Source of the DNA: Corynebacterium yonathiae
Lineage (GTDB): Bacteria > Actinomycetota > Actinomycetes > Mycobacteriales > Mycobacteriaceae
Assembly: GCF_027570195.1 (NCBI RefSeq)
Contig: NZ_JAKMUZ010000002.1
Location: 124,001-188,000, forward strand
Direction: 5' to 3'
Length of the DNA: 64,000 bases
Below are positions 16,522 through 26,495 of the stretch, one piece after another. Every line of letters begins with the position of its first letter. The first letter of the stretch is position 1. The position numbers and the translations under genes were made by a program. The notes beneath the pieces are model-generated. The model was not told the DNA's origin. It did not search any database and worked only from the letters and a program-made list of their open reading frames with translations.

Positions 16522-19500
16522 CGCAGTTTGTCCACCGCCTTTTGTATGCGACGGAGAGAAACTGCGTGAGCTGTGCCGAGCCGTTGAGCGAACAGGGAAA
16601 CCCGAAGTTCTTCTATCATCCAGCGTATGTCTTTGACCTCACGGGTCTTTTCGCGTCCCGCCGGGAGGTTACGTAAACGGTTGGCGAGGTAGGCCTTAGC
16701 GTTATCTACCTCGGCTTGGCGGTCTGCGTCGCGGTCCGGATCCAGGTTCATGTCTTCGAGGCGAATGCGCATCGCTTGGATATATCGGGGGAGATGACGC
16801 AGGTGGGATATGCCATGGACCGTGATGGCATTAGGGGGCAGGAGGAAATCTAGTTGCTTGAGCATGTCATCGATGGCTGGGCCATCCCAGTGGGCGAGTT
16901 CTGCCCGCAGATTGGAGTACTCAGCGAGACCTGGGGCGATGGCTACTACCGCTTGGCGCACGCGGCCTGGAACTTGGGGCTTGACGGTGTCCTTGAGCTT
17001 TTGGAACGCGGAAGGAGTGCGGACCGGTCCGCCGGCTTCTAGCATTAGGTCGCGAATGGCTGCGACGCGGGCGTCATTGACCAAGCCATCGGCGCCGCCG
17101 TGGGGATAGGAGTCGACGGCAACACGTTGTTGCAGCGGCAGGCCCTTGACCATTTGTGCAGTATTGACCGCAACGTCGCGCATAAGGAGGGTGAGCGTGG
17201 TGGTGACCATGGCGGCATCTGCGGCCGCCTTGGTGGGATGTACCTTGAGCTCGACGCCATCCTTTGTGGCGACGAGGGCGGGGTAAGCCGTGACTTCGTG
17301 GCCGTCGACAGTGGTCGTGACCGTGTCATCGATGGCACCTAGAGTATCGTCGGTCCACTCGCTGACAGCGGTGGACTCAGCGGTACGGGAGACGCGGGAC
17401 ACGGAGGACTTGATGTGCCCGGCCTGACGACGGATGAGCCCTGCGAGGTCACGGTCCGAGTCGACTATTTTGCCGCGTTTGTCGATGGCACCGTAGTTCA
17501 TCCGCAAGTGTGCCGGCAGCTTGTGGGGCTGGAAGTCGGTAGCGTTGATGCCTTGGCCGCCGAGCTCGCGGAGGACGTCGGCAAGCTGCTGGGTAATGGA
17601 GCCTTCATAGGGAATGAGGCGATCGATGGCACGCTCGGCGAATTCGGGCGCGGGAACAACAGTGCGGCGCAGGGCCTTAGGCAGGCTGCGGATGAGCTCG
17701 GTTACGAGCTCGAGACGCAGGCCAGGGACGAGCCAGTCGAAGCCTTCAGTGTCCAAGCCGGCGAGCATGGGGATGGGGACCATAAGGGTGACACCATCGA
17801 GTGGATCGCCGGGTTCAAACTTATAGGTTAGTTCGTAGTCGATGGATCCCTTGCGCCAGTGGTCCGGGAAGGCTTCTTCGGTCACCTCATGGGAGTCATC
17901 GATGAGCTTTTCCGGATCAAAATCCAGCAAATCAGGGTTGCGACGGCGTTCCTTTTTCCACCAAGAGTCGAAATATCGGCCGGTGGTTACCTTCGCTGGG
18001 ATGCGCTGGTCATAGAAATCAAAGAGGGTGTCTTCGTCTACGATAAGGCCGCGTCGGCGTGCCTTTTCTTCGTATGCGGCGGCGTCGTCAAGCGCTTGGG
18101 CATTGGTTTTGAAGAAGGCGTGGTGCGTATTCCAATCGCCGACTATGAGGGCGTTGCGGATGAACATATCGCGCGCGGCGGTGGGATCGACGCGGTGGTA
18201 GGGCACGGTGCGGTCGGCCACGATGGGCACACCGTAGAGTGTGGATTTCTGGTGTGCGATGGCAGCAGCGCGTTTGCGGGACCAAGTGGGCTCGGAATAA
18301 TTGTGCTTGAGCAGGTCTGCGCCGAGCTTTTCTACCCAGGCGGGATCGATAGCGGCGACATCGCGTGCCCAGAGGCGGGATGTTTCCACCAGCTCGGCAG
18401 CCATGAGGAACTCTGGCGGCTTTTTGGCCAGCGCGGAGCCGGGAAATACCAGGAATCGGGTATTGCGTGCGCCTTGGAATTCTTTGGAATTGCCGTCGCG
18501 AGCGCCGATATTGGATAACAGACCCGATAGGAGCGACATGTGAATATCATCGGAGCGGCGCTCGGTGCCTTCTTGGTAGGTCCAGCCTAGCTGCTTGGCG
18601 ACGTCCTTGAGTTGGCGTACCAAGTCGAACCACTCGCGGATGCGCATGTAGTGGAGGAATTCCTGCTTCATGCGCTTGCGGAATTTATTGCCGGATTGCT
18701 CGTTGCGGGTTTGCTTGATGTAGTCCCAAAGCTTGAGCATAGACAAGAAATCCGAGGTCTTGTCTTTGAATCGGGCGTGGGCTTGGTCGGCCTGTGCTTG
18801 GAAGTCGAGAGGGCGCTCGCGTACATCCTGAATGGTCATGGCGGCGACGATCACCATGACGTCATCGAGGCATCCGTTGGTATTGGCTTCAATGAGCATG
18901 CGTGCCATGCGGGGATCTAGTGGAATGCGGGCGAGGTCGCGGCCAGTGGCGGTCAGTGCAGGCTTATCGTGCTTGTCGTGGAGAGCCCCTAACTCGTGGA
19001 GAAGGGTGAGACCATCGCGGATCGCCTTGTGCTCGGGTGGCTGGATGAAGGGGAATTGTTCGATATCACCTAGCTTGAGAGAGACCATTTGCAAGATGAC
19101 GCTGGCGAGGTTGGTGCGCAGGATTTCTGGGTCGGTGAATTCGGGGCGGCTTTCAAAGTCCTGTTCGCTATAAAGTCGGATGGCGATTCCGTCGGCCACA
19201 CGGCCGCAGCGGCCGGAGCGTTGGTTAGCGGATGCCTGAGAGATGGGCTCAATTGGCAGGCGCTGGACCTTGGTGCGCGTGGAATACCGCGAGATGCGGG
19301 CGGTACCGGTATCAACAACATAGCGGATGCCAGGCACGGTAAGCGAGGTTTCCGCAATATTGGTGGCCAGCACAATGCGGCGGCCACGGTGCTCGCTGAA
19401 TACTCGGTGCTGTTCTTGGTTGGACAGCCGGCCAAAGAGGGGAGTGACTTCGACGTTTTTCCATTTCTTGCCTTCGATGGCTTCCATGGCATCGCGAATA

Positions 19501-20405
19501 TCCCGCTCGCCAGGGAAGAAACAGAGGATATCGCCGTCGCCTTCGCGCATGAGCTCTTCGATGGCCTCAGTCAAACCGTCGAGCGGATCCTGGTCCACGA
19601 TCTTCCCACCGGCTTCAAATTCGAGGGGACGGTAGCGGATTTCAACGGGGTAGGTGCGGCCGGAGACTTCGATGATGGGGGCGGGCTTGCCGTCGGCGTC
19701 GGCAAAGTGAGCGGCGAAGCTTTCTGGATCAATGGTCGCGGAGGTAATGATCACCTTGAGATCTGGGCGCTTGGGCAAAAGCCGCTTCAGATAGCCGAGC
19801 AGAAAGTCGATATTAAGTGAGCGCTCGTGGGCCTCATCGATGATGATGGTGTCGTATTTATTGAGGAAGCGATCACGCTGCATCTCGGCAAGCAGGATGC
19901 CATCGGTCATGAGCTTAACCGCGGTGGTCTCAGAGACGCGGTCATCAAAGCGGATGGCGTAGCCGACGGATTCGCCAATCTTTTGATCCATCTCGGAGGC
20001 GATGCGTTCGGCCACGGTGCGCGCTGCAATGCGGCGCGGCTGGGTGTGGCCGATTAATCCGCGGCGGCCGCGGCCCAAATCCAGACAAATTTTTGGGATC
20101 TGGGTGGTCTTACCCGAACCGGTCTCACCGGCGATAATGACAACCTGGTTATCCCGGATGGCCGCGGCAATATCGTCTCTGCGGGACGTGACGGGGAGGG
20201 AGTCGGGGTAGGTGATGGCGGGAACGGCGGCGTCGGTAAGTGCGACTCGCTCGGCCGCAGCACGGATATCAGCGCCGATTTCTTGCAACGCCTTAGGGGC
20301 GCGGGCTTTTTTCAAGCGGCGTCGGAAGGAGCGAGCTTCAGCGAGAGTGACATTGTCGAGTGCAGCGAAAAGTTCATCGCGGGAAGGGGTTTCATTCATA
20401 GTCAT
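16518..20405 (-). CDS. hrpA: ATP-dependent RNA helicase HrpA
   Basis: 1295 residues, the full length for HrpA. It is a DEAH-box RNA helicase. Visible: Walker A GETGSGKT (93-100), the DEAH box in [24 protein letters not shown], the motif V/VI region ending [12 protein letters not shown], a helicase-associated domain, and a long C-terminal DUF3418-type region. In E. coli HrpA has been tied to fimbrial mRNA processing and to rescue of stalled ribosomes; its role here is not shown. Two close ATG codons (20405, 20399) could start the protein. It diverges from the membrane protein gene at 20512. Confidence 0.95.
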   Translation of the reverse strand: MTMNETPSRDELFAALDNVTLAEARSFRRRLKKARAPKALQEIGADIRAAAERVALTDAAVPAITYPDSLPVTSRRDDIAAAIRDNQVVIIAGETGSGKTTQIPKICLDLGRGRRGLIGHTQPRRIAARTVAERIASEMDQKIGESVGYAIRFDDRVSETTAVKLMTDGILLAEMQRDRFLNKYDTIIIDEAHERSLNIDFLLGYLKRLLPKRPDLKVIITSATIDPESFAAHFADADGKPAPIIEVSGRTYPVEIRYRPLEFEAGGKIVDQDPLDGLTEAIEELMREGDGDILCFFPGERDIRDAMEAIEGKKWKNVEVTPLFGRLSNQEQHRVFSEHRGRRIVLATNIAETSLTVPGIRYVVDTGTARISRYSTRTKVQRLPIEPISQASANQRSGRCGRVADGIAIRLYSEQDFESRPEFTDPEILRTNLASVILQMVSLKLGDIEQFPFIQPPEHKAIRDGLTLLHELGALHDKHDKPALTATGRDLARIPLDPRMARMLIEANTNGCLDDVMVIVAAMTIQDVRERPLDFQAQADQAHARFKDKTSDFLSMLKLWDYIKQTRNEQSGNKFRKRMKQEFLHYMRIREWFDLVRQLKDVAKQLGWTYQEGTERRSDDIHMSLLSGLLSNIGARDGNSKEFQGARNTRFLVFPGSALAKKPPEFLMAAELVETSRLWARDVAAIDPAWVEKLGADLLKHNYSEPTWSRKRAAAIAHQKSTLYGVPIVADRTVPYHRVDPTAARDMFIRNALIVGDWNTHHAFFKTNAQALDDAAAYEEKARRRGLIVDEDTLFDFYDQRIPAKVTTGRYFDSWWKKERRRNPDLLDFDPEKLIDDSHEVTEEAFPDHWRKGSIDYELTYKFEPGDPLDGVTLMVPIPMLAGLDTEGFDWLVPGLRLELVTELIRSLPKALRRTVVPAPEFAERAIDRLIPYEGSITQQLADVLRELGGQGINATDFQPHKLPAHLRMNYGAIDKRGKIVDSDRDLAGLIRRQAGHIKSSVSRVSRTAESTAVSEWTDDTLGAIDDTVTTTVDGHEVTAYPALVATKDGVELKVHPTKAAADAAMVTTTLTLLMRDVAVNTAQMVKGLPLQQRVAVDSYPHGGADGLVNDARVAAIRDLMLEAGGPVRTPSAFQKLKDTVKPQVPGRVRQAVVAIAPGLAEYSNLRAELAHWDGPAIDDMLKQLDFLLPPNAITVHGISHLRHLPRYIQAMRIRLEDMNLDPDRDADRQAEVDNAKAYLANRLRNLPAGREKTREVKDIRWMIEELRVSLFAQRLGTAHAVSLRRIQKAVDKLR

Positions 20406-20511
20406 GACTAGGCACAGAGTTTACCTGCCCGCCAGAAATGAGGAAAAAGTTGTTAAAGTGGCAATACTTATTCATGCACTGATTGGCATTCCTTAAGGAG
20501 GGACCCCGGTT

Positions 20512-21420
20512 ATGACGAACCCGTATTCGGGCGGAAATGATGATTTTCCGCGCTATGAACCGACAGATCACCCCGAAGACCGACCCAACTATGGCCAGCT
20601 TCCGTCTTATGACGGCAGCCATGAAGAAAACACCCAGGGCTATGCGGGCTACCAAGCAGGCCAGCGTCCTTATACCGGTAAGGTCTCTGCAGTAGACGCC
20701 GTTTCTTGGGCGTTTAGGACCGTCTTTGGCAATTGGAAGCTGTGGATCTTGGGAGCCCTAGCGCTTTTTGCTCTAAGCATTGTTCTTGTTGTGGTTGCAG
20801 CTGGCATCAATGCTGCGGGCGACTCCGGCACGGGTCAGGCAACCGCGGGCTCTTTGGTCTCTCAACTCATTTCGACTGTCCTAAGCCTTGTTTTGTCGCT
20901 GGTAGTTATGCGCCTGGCGCTTTTCCAGATTGATGACTCTCGCACCGGTTGGGGCTATCTTTTTAAGAACGTGCGCTGGTGGCAGCCGCTGGTCATCATG
21001 CTCGTCATCGGGGCGGTGTCGATGTTCATTGCATTCTCTGTAGTAGGTGGAACCGTCACTGGGCTGCTTGGTGACGCCGAGAATCTCACGGAGGAAGAAG
21101 CAACTGCGGCAGTATTAAGCGTCATGGGCATCATGGGCGTACTTTTGGTTATCAGCTTCTTTATTCAGCCGCTCTTCTCGCTAATGCAATGGTTCGCCGC
21201 CGACGGCGATAGCGTTGGTGACGCCGTGAAGAATGGCTTTCAGGCAGGTAAGAACAACTACGGTCAAATGTTGCTGCTCGCAATTTTGAACTTTTTCATC
21301 ATTATCGGCGGCTTCTTGCTTCTGGGTATCGGCCTCATCGTGGCTTATCCGGTTACGCTCTTGGCGCAGGCGCATATGTTCCGCCAGTGCGCCGAGCGCA
21401 ATACGATCCCGCAGGTATAG
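20512..21420 (+). CDS. multi-pass membrane protein with disordered N-terminus
   Basis: 302 residues. A strong AAGGAGGG precedes the ATG. Residues 1-55 are polar and rich in Tyr, Gly, Pro and Asp, as in many actinobacterial membrane proteins. After GKVSAVDAVSWAFRTVFGNWKLW come about six hydrophobic segments. The layout resembles glycerophosphoryl-diester-phosphodiesterase-associated or DUF975-like membrane proteins (a FGNWKLWILGALALF start and a C-terminal VAYPVTLLAQAHMFR). No catalytic motif is seen. Function unknown. It ends at a shared terminator with oxyR. Confidence 0.85.
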   Translation: MTNPYSGGNDDFPRYEPTDHPEDRPNYGQLPSYDGSHEENTQGYAGYQAGQRPYTGKVSAVDAVSWAFRTVFGNWKLWILGALALFALSIVLVVVAAGINAAGDSGTGQATAGSLVSQLISTVLSLVLSLVVMRLALFQIDDSRTGWGYLFKNVRWWQPLVIMLVIGAVSMFIAFSVVGGTVTGLLGDAENLTEEEATAAVLSVMGIMGVLLVISFFIQPLFSLMQWFAADGDSVGDAVKNGFQAGKNNYGQMLLLAILNFFIIIGGFLLLGIGLIVAYPVTLLAQAHMFRQCAERNTIPQV

Positions 21421-21432
21421 CACTAGATAGGT

Positions 21433-21468
21433 AAAGGCCACCGTTCCCTTTATGGGGCGGTGGCCTTT
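21433..21468. terminator. bidirectional terminator
   Basis: AAAGGCCACCG (21433-21443) pairs with CGGTGGCCTTT (21458-21468), an 11-bp perfect stem with a 14-base loop. The A/T-rich ends make it usable from both sides, for the membrane protein gene and for oxyR. Confidence 0.85.
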
Positions 21469-21508
21469 GGCGTGCTTGGCGACGTCGCAGCGCTCTTGGC
21501 CGGCGCGC

Positions 21509-22453
21509 CTACTGCTGAGAGCGTTCCAACGCCTTGTCGTAGGCGGAGGTGATAAGCGTGCCAAATTCGCGGAATTCCTCGCTGCGGGCAGCGGAGGAGC
21601 GGAATACGAGTCCGACCTCGCGCTCGGCTGTGACGTCGGGGGCGAAGTGGGCTATGGCGACATCCTTGCCATGGCATTCGGTGGCTAGGGCAGACTCGGG
21701 GACAAGGGTGCAGCCCAGCCCGCCCATGACCAGCTGCATGATGGTGGTTAGGGAGGAAGCGCGGGTAACAGAATTGGTGGCCTCGGCCGGGTTGATATTG
21801 GCATGACGGCAGAGATCGACGACCTGATCGCGCAAGCAGTGGCCGTCGTCAAGCAAGAGCAAATCTAGGTCCTTAAGCTCTGCGAGCTGGACATCTTCGC
21901 GGCCGGCGATGGGGTGATCGGGAGGGCAGACGATGGAGAATTTCTCCGTGTACAGCGGGCTATCTACCATGCCGGTGGCCTCTGAAGGAAGGGCCATGAT
22001 GGCAAGGTCCAAGTTGCCGTTGCGCAGGCGGGTAATGAGGTGCTGGGTTTGCTCTTCTACAAAGCGAGGCTCGAGATCCGGGTAGGCCTCCACAAGCATA
22101 GAGAGAAGATCGGGGAGAATGTAGGGGGCGATGGTGGGGATAACGCCGATGGTTAGCGGTCCGGCAAGGGTGCCGTTGGCGCCGCGGGCGTGGGCCAGGA
22201 AGGTATCGGCAGCCTCGAGGGTGGCCTTGGCATAGGGAAGGAGAGTCTCACCGGCCGAGGTGACGATGACTTTGCGGGTGGAGCGCTCGATGAGCTGCAG
22301 GCCTAGACCCTGTTCGAGGGCAACGAGGCCCTGGGAAAGGGAGGGCTGGGAAATCTCTAGTTTGGCGGCCGCTGTACCGAAGTGCTTGTTTTCCGCAACG
22401 GTGACAAAGGTGCGCAGCTGAGCAAGTGTAGGGCGATACTCTTTATTATGCAT
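21509..22453 (-). CDS. oxyR: peroxide sensor OxyR
   Basis: 314 residues from ATG 22453; a GTG 9 bases upstream is in frame but less likely. LysR family: the N-terminal HTH includes FGTAAAKLEISQPSLSQGL. The redox cysteines are Cys206 and Cys215 in LDDGHCLRDQVVDLCRHA, the same numbers as in C. glutamicum OxyR. The effector domain runs from about 95 to 300. Known: it controls catalase, dps and similar genes in response to H2O2. It is divergent from ahpC with a shared 160-base control region, so ahpC-ahpD are direct target candidates. Confidence 0.95.
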   Translation of the reverse strand: MHNKEYRPTLAQLRTFVTVAENKHFGTAAAKLEISQPSLSQGLVALEQGLGLQLIERSTRKVIVTSAGETLLPYAKATLEAADTFLAHARGANGTLAGPLTIGVIPTIAPYILPDLLSMLVEAYPDLEPRFVEEQTQHLITRLRNGNLDLAIMALPSEATGMVDSPLYTEKFSIVCPPDHPIAGREDVQLAELKDLDLLLLDDGHCLRDQVVDLCRHANINPAEATNSVTRASSLTTIMQLVMGGLGCTLVPESALATECHGKDVAIAHFAPDVTAEREVGLVFRSSAARSEEFREFGTLITSAYDKALERSQQ

Positions 22454-22476
22454 GCCTATCACTCTAACACCTACCT

Positions 22477-22517
22477 ATAGGATTTACTATTGACGCGAGC
22501 GGAAAAGATGGTATAAC
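22477..22517 (+). promoter_or_regulatory. ahpC promoter with OxyR-like site
   Basis: TTGACG (22490-22495) and TATAAC (22512-22517) with a 16-base spacer form a good housekeeping promoter for ahpC. ATAG-6N-CTAT (22477-22490) overlaps the -35 box; the E. coli OxyR element is ATAG-7N-CTAT, so the match is off by one base in spacing. OxyR binding is inferred. The leader to the ahpC ATG is about 90 bases. Confidence 0.65.
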
Positions 22518-22613
22518 TGATCGTGTTGGGCCGGACACGGTCCGGCCCCGCTGCTTGCACGCCAAGCGGCAGGAAACTTAGAGGAAAAGCCTTTGCTTAA
22601 GGAGTTGAAGACT

Positions 22614-23207
22614 ATGCCTATTATGACCGTCGGCGAGAAGTTCCCAGAGTTCAACCTCACCGCCCTGACCGGTGGCGATCTGCACGACGTCAATGCTAAC
22701 CAGCCGGAGGATTACTTCGAGCAGGTTTCCCTGGATAAGTACGAGGGCAAGTGGAAGGTCGTCTTCTTCTACCCGAAGGACTTCACCTTCGTCTGCCCGA
22801 CCGAGATCGCTGCCTTTGGCAAGCTGGACGAGGAATTCCAGGACCGCGATACCCAGATTCTTGGCGGTTCCACCGATAACGAGTTCGCTCACTTCAACTG
22901 GCGCGCAACCCACCCAGAACTGAAGGAAGTTCCATTCCCAATGTTCTCCGACGTGCGCCACGACCTCATCCGCGCACTGGGTGTAGAAAACGCTGATGGC
23001 GTTGCTGACCGCGCTACCTTCATTATCGACCCGGATGGCGTTATCCAGTTCGTGTCCGTTACCCCGGATGCCGTTGGCCGTAACGTAGACGAGGTGCTGC
23101 GTGTGCTCGACGCCCTGCAGTCTGAAGAGGTCTGCGCTTGCAACTGGGAGAAGAACGACCCCACCAAGAACATTAATAAGATGGACGTCGTTCAGTCCGC
23201 TCTCTAA
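22614..23207 (+). CDS. ahpC: alkyl hydroperoxide reductase AhpC
   Basis: 197 residues. A 2-Cys peroxiredoxin that reduces hydroperoxides and peroxynitrite. The peroxidatic Cys61 is in FTFVCPTEIAAFG. The C-terminal VCACNWEKND segment carries resolving cysteines as in mycobacterial AhpC, which uses AhpD as its partner rather than AhpF. The ATG at 22614 has AAGGAG 9 bases upstream. ahpD follows 97 bases downstream, with a hairpin between. Expected to be abundant and peroxide-induced. Confidence 0.97.
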   Translation: MPIMTVGEKFPEFNLTALTGGDLHDVNANQPEDYFEQVSLDKYEGKWKVVFFYPKDFTFVCPTEIAAFGKLDEEFQDRDTQILGGSTDNEFAHFNWRATHPELKEVPFPMFSDVRHDLIRALGVENADGVADRATFIIDPDGVIQFVSVTPDAVGRNVDEVLRVLDALQSEEVCACNWEKNDPTKNINKMDVVQSAL

Positions 23208-23228
23208 GTCTCGCTGAGATGCAGGTTT

Positions 23229-23256
23229 ACCCCGCTTTCGTGGCGGGGTTTCCTTT
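23229..23256 (+). terminator. hairpin between ahpC and ahpD
   Basis: ACCCCGC (23229-23235) and GCGGGGT (23243-23249) form a 7-bp stem with a 7-base loop, followed by TTCCTTTT. It probably lowers ahpD transcription relative to ahpC rather than fully separating the two. Confidence 0.8.
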
Positions 23257-23304
23257 TAAATCCAGCGCAGAAAATTCCTATCAAAACCTCGAAGGAGAAA
23301 AGCT

Positions 23305-23829
23305 ATGTCTATTGATAATCTGAAGTCTTCCCTGCCGGAGTACGCTAAGGACCAGAAGCTCAACTTGGGTGCCTTGACCCGCTCTAAGGACCTCGATGAG
23401 GAGCAGCTCTGGGGTTGCCTGCTGGCGTCTGCTGCCGCAACCCGCAATGACACCGTGCTGTCTGAAATCGCCGAGGAAGCTAAGGAACATCTCTCCGAGG
23501 AAGCTATCGAGGCAGCCTATGGTGTAGCTACTGTTATGGCGATGAACAACGTTGCCTACCGCGCTAAGGGCTGGTTGGGTGATGATTACGCACAGGTGAA
23601 GTTCGGCCTGCGTATGAATATCATCTCCAAGCCAGGGGTAGACAAGGCTAATTTCGAGCTGTGGAACACCGCAGTCTCCGCCATCAACGGCTGTGAGCAT
23701 TGCCTGGGTGCCCACGCTCACGAGCTCAATGAAGCCGGCCTGAGCAAGGAGCAGGTCTGGGAGGCCGTCAAGGTCGCAGCCGTTGTTCAGGCTGTGGCAC
23801 AGGCGATCCAGATTGAGGCTGCACGCTAA
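23305..23829 (+). CDS. ahpD: alkylhydroperoxidase AhpD
   Basis: 174 residues. It passes electrons from the lipoamide system to AhpC and has weak peroxidase activity itself. The active site is Cys130-Glu-His-Cys133 with His137 (CEHCLGAH); in Mycobacterium tuberculosis AhpD these are also 130, 133 and 137. Length matches the family. GAAGGAGA precedes the ATG. It belongs with ahpC as one antioxidant system, with OxyR encoded divergently. Confidence 0.97.
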   Translation: MSIDNLKSSLPEYAKDQKLNLGALTRSKDLDEEQLWGCLLASAAATRNDTVLSEIAEEAKEHLSEEAIEAAYGVATVMAMNNVAYRAKGWLGDDYAQVKFGLRMNIISKPGVDKANFELWNTAVSAINGCEHCLGAHAHELNEAGLSKEQVWEAVKVAAVVQAVAQAIQIEAAR

Positions 23830-23844
23830 AATCCTCAGCTTATA

Positions 23845-23903
23845 GCCGCCCTCGCGCTTGCCGATGCCCCTCATTCCGGGGCCGCGGCAGCCAGGGCGGT
23901 TTT
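23845..23903 (+). terminator. terminator after ahpD
   Basis: CCGCCCT (23846-23852) pairs with AGGGCGG (23893-23899), followed by TTTT. The long loop holds an inner CCCC/GGGG hairpin around 23867-23882. It fits a branched intrinsic terminator at the convergence with the helicase gene. Confidence 0.65.
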
Positions 23904-23917
23904 GTCGTATCCGTTGG

Positions 23918-26470
23918 CTAGTACTCCACGCTTAAGTCCGCTAGGCGGACTTCACCAGCCTCGTCGGAGGCATCGAGATCCACCGTAGCGACAAACTGGT
24001 AGGCGTGGTCGTCGGCCGGATCCTTGATGATCTGGCGCACGGACCAGACTCGCGAGTCAGTATCGGTCAGGCGGAAGAACTCGGGCCCGCGAGCCGCAGG
24101 GCCGGAATCGATATCGTCGTACTCATCGAAGTAGTCATCCAAGATGGCGCCGAAGTCCGGTACCTCGTCCAGATAGTCGAGCAGTTCCGCCAAGCGGTCT
24201 TCCTTTTCTAGCGCGAAGAGCTGCACCAACCGGAACATGTAATTGCGCACCATAATGGTAAAAGCACGACGATTGGCGGTGAGGGCGGTGGGATCCTCCA
24301 CGCCAAAAGCAAGCTCGCGATCCACCGTGTCTTGGTCAATGGGGGAGTCTTCGCCTGCCATCTGCGCCCATTCGTCGACAAGCGAGGAATCTACCTGGCG
24401 GATGAGCTCGCCCAACCAGACCACGATGTCCTCGAGCTCTGGGGTGTTGTACTCGTCCGGAATAGACTGCTTAAGGGTACGCCAGGCGTCGGTCAGGTAA
24501 CGCAAGATCACGCCCTCGGAGCGGGCCAAACCGTACGTGGCGACCAAATCCGAGAAGGTCATAGCGTTTTCGAGCATGTCGCGCACGACGGATTTGGGCC
24601 GCAGCTCGAATTCCTTTACCCACGCATTGGTCTCAGCAAAGGTATCGTAGGCCTGCTCTAAAAGCTCCTCGAGTGGCTTCGGCCAGGTGATATCCTCCAC
24701 GATATTCATGCGGTCTGTGTAGTCCACCCCGTCCGCCTTCAGCGCGGCAATCTCTTCGCCGCGGCGTTGCTTCTGCTGGGCGATGAGCACCTGGCGCGGA
24801 TCATCCAAAATGGATTCGAATACAGAAATAACGTCGAGATTATAGGTCTCTGCTTCCGGATCTAGCAGCGAGAGTGCGGCCAAGGCGAATGGCCCCAGCG
24901 GCTGGTTGAGCGCAAAATCGCGGGGCAGCTCTCGCACTAGGTGGTAAGGGCGGCCGTAGATATCCAACCCTTTGGTGGATTTTTGCACGACTCCTGAGTC
25001 CAACAGCCCGCGGAAGAGATCCAGAGCAGTGAGAATGTCCTTATTCTGCTTGCTGCGATTATCGTGATTGTCCCGCAGCAGGTGGCGCATGTGCTCATAG
25101 CCATTGCCATGTCGTGCCAATACATTAAGCAGCATCGAGTTAGAAACGCGGAATTGGGAGGTCAGCTGCTCGGGTTCAGCTTCAGTAAGTCGCGCGAAGG
25201 TCTTTTCGGACCACGAAACCTCGCCTTCTCGTGCGGACTTCTTCTTCAGCTTCTTAAGCCTTTTGGGGTCGTCGCCGATCCGGCGGCGCTCTTTGGCATT
25301 TTCAATCTCGTGCTCGGGAGCCTCGACCACAACAGTGCCCTCGGTGTCATAGCCCGCGCGGCCAGCACGCCCCGCAATCTGGTGGAACTCGCGCGATTTC
25401 AGGATGCGCTGGCGCTGACCATCGAACTTGGCAAGCCCAGTCATGAGAACGGTGCGGATGGGAACATTAATACCTACGCCCAGGGTATCGGTGCCGCAGA
25501 TGACCTTGAGCAGTCCCTTTTGCGCTAGGCGCTCTACAAGGCGGCGATACTTGGGGAGCATGCCCGCGTGGTGGATGCCGATTCCTTTGCGAAGGAGCTT
25601 GGAAAGATCCCTACCAAAAGCAGTGGTGAAGCGGAAACCACCTATTTCCTGGGCAATGGTCTCTTTTTCTTCTTTGGTAATAATCCCTGAAAGGGAGGTG
25701 AGCGCTTGGGCGCGCTCAGCTGCCTCGCGCTGGGAAAAGTGCACCACATAAATGGGAGCCTTCTTATCGGCCAAGAGCTCTTCAATGGTCTCGTGCACCG
25801 CACTAAAAACATAGGAAAAGTCCAACGGCACGGGGCGGGTCGTGCCGGCAACGAGGTCGGTGGCACGACCGGTGCGACGAGTGAGGTCTTCTTCCAACCA
25901 CGTGGTATCGCCCAGAGTGGCGGACATGAGTAGGAACTGCGCCTTGGATAGCTCTAGAAGCGGCACCTGCCAGGCCCACCCGCGGTCTGGCTCGGAGTAG
26001 TAGTGGAACTCGTCCATTACCACCTGATCGATATTGGCCTCAGCGCCATCACGAAGAGCTATATTGGCCACGATCTCGGCCGTCGCGGCGATGATGGGAG
26101 CGTTGCCGTTGACGGTGGCATCGCCAGTCATCATGCCCACATTTTCGGCGCCGAAAATATCGCAAAGGGCAAAGAACTTCTCGCTCACTAGTGCCTTAAT
26201 CGGAGCGGTATAAAAGCTGCGCTGGCCGCGGGCCAAGGCAATGAAGTGCGCAGCATTAGCCACCATAGATTTTCCGGAGCCAGTAGGCGTGGCGAGGATG
26301 ACATTATCGCCGGCCAAGATGCCGAGCGAGGCTTCTTCCTGAGCCGGATACAAACTAATGCCCCGGCCGGTGGTCCACGAGGTAAAGGTATCCCAAATCG
26401 CCTCGTCCACGAGGGATTCGGGTACTTCCGTTAAATCTGGCAGCAGCTGAGATAAGTTCACCCCCACCAC
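23918..26470 (-). CDS. SKI2-like DEAD/DEAH RNA helicase with DUF3516-type C-terminus
   Basis: 850 residues. Superfamily 2 helicase: Walker A ATPTGSGKS near residue 60, TAPIKALVSEKF (motif Ia), DEFHYYSEPDRG as motif II (DEFH), LMSATLGDT (III), GTDTLGVGINVPIRTV (V) and QIAGRAGRAGYDTEG (VI). The last about 400 residues are the actinobacterial DUF3516-type region. The start is one of several GTG codons at 26461-26470; a CACCCCC/GGGGGTG hairpin (26459-26489) encloses them and could limit initiation. It lies 25 bases after the PAC2 gene, likely the same operon. The substrate is unknown. Confidence 0.92.
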   Translation of the reverse strand: MVGVNLSQLLPDLTEVPESLVDEAIWDTFTSWTTGRGISLYPAQEEASLGILAGDNVILATPTGSGKSMVANAAHFIALARGQRSFYTAPIKALVSEKFFALCDIFGAENVGMMTGDATVNGNAPIIAATAEIVANIALRDGAEANIDQVVMDEFHYYSEPDRGWAWQVPLLELSKAQFLLMSATLGDTTWLEEDLTRRTGRATDLVAGTTRPVPLDFSYVFSAVHETIEELLADKKAPIYVVHFSQREAAERAQALTSLSGIITKEEKETIAQEIGGFRFTTAFGRDLSKLLRKGIGIHHAGMLPKYRRLVERLAQKGLLKVICGTDTLGVGINVPIRTVLMTGLAKFDGQRQRILKSREFHQIAGRAGRAGYDTEGTVVVEAPEHEIENAKERRRIGDDPKRLKKLKKKSAREGEVSWSEKTFARLTEAEPEQLTSQFRVSNSMLLNVLARHGNGYEHMRHLLRDNHDNRSKQNKDILTALDLFRGLLDSGVVQKSTKGLDIYGRPYHLVRELPRDFALNQPLGPFALAALSLLDPEAETYNLDVISVFESILDDPRQVLIAQQKQRRGEEIAALKADGVDYTDRMNIVEDITWPKPLEELLEQAYDTFAETNAWVKEFELRPKSVVRDMLENAMTFSDLVATYGLARSEGVILRYLTDAWRTLKQSIPDEYNTPELEDIVVWLGELIRQVDSSLVDEWAQMAGEDSPIDQDTVDRELAFGVEDPTALTANRRAFTIMVRNYMFRLVQLFALEKEDRLAELLDYLDEVPDFGAILDDYFDEYDDIDSGPAARGPEFFRLTDTDSRVWSVRQIIKDPADDHAYQFVATVDLDASDEAGEVRLADLSVEY

Positions 26471-26495
26471 CTTAGCGGCGATGGGGGTGGGTTAG

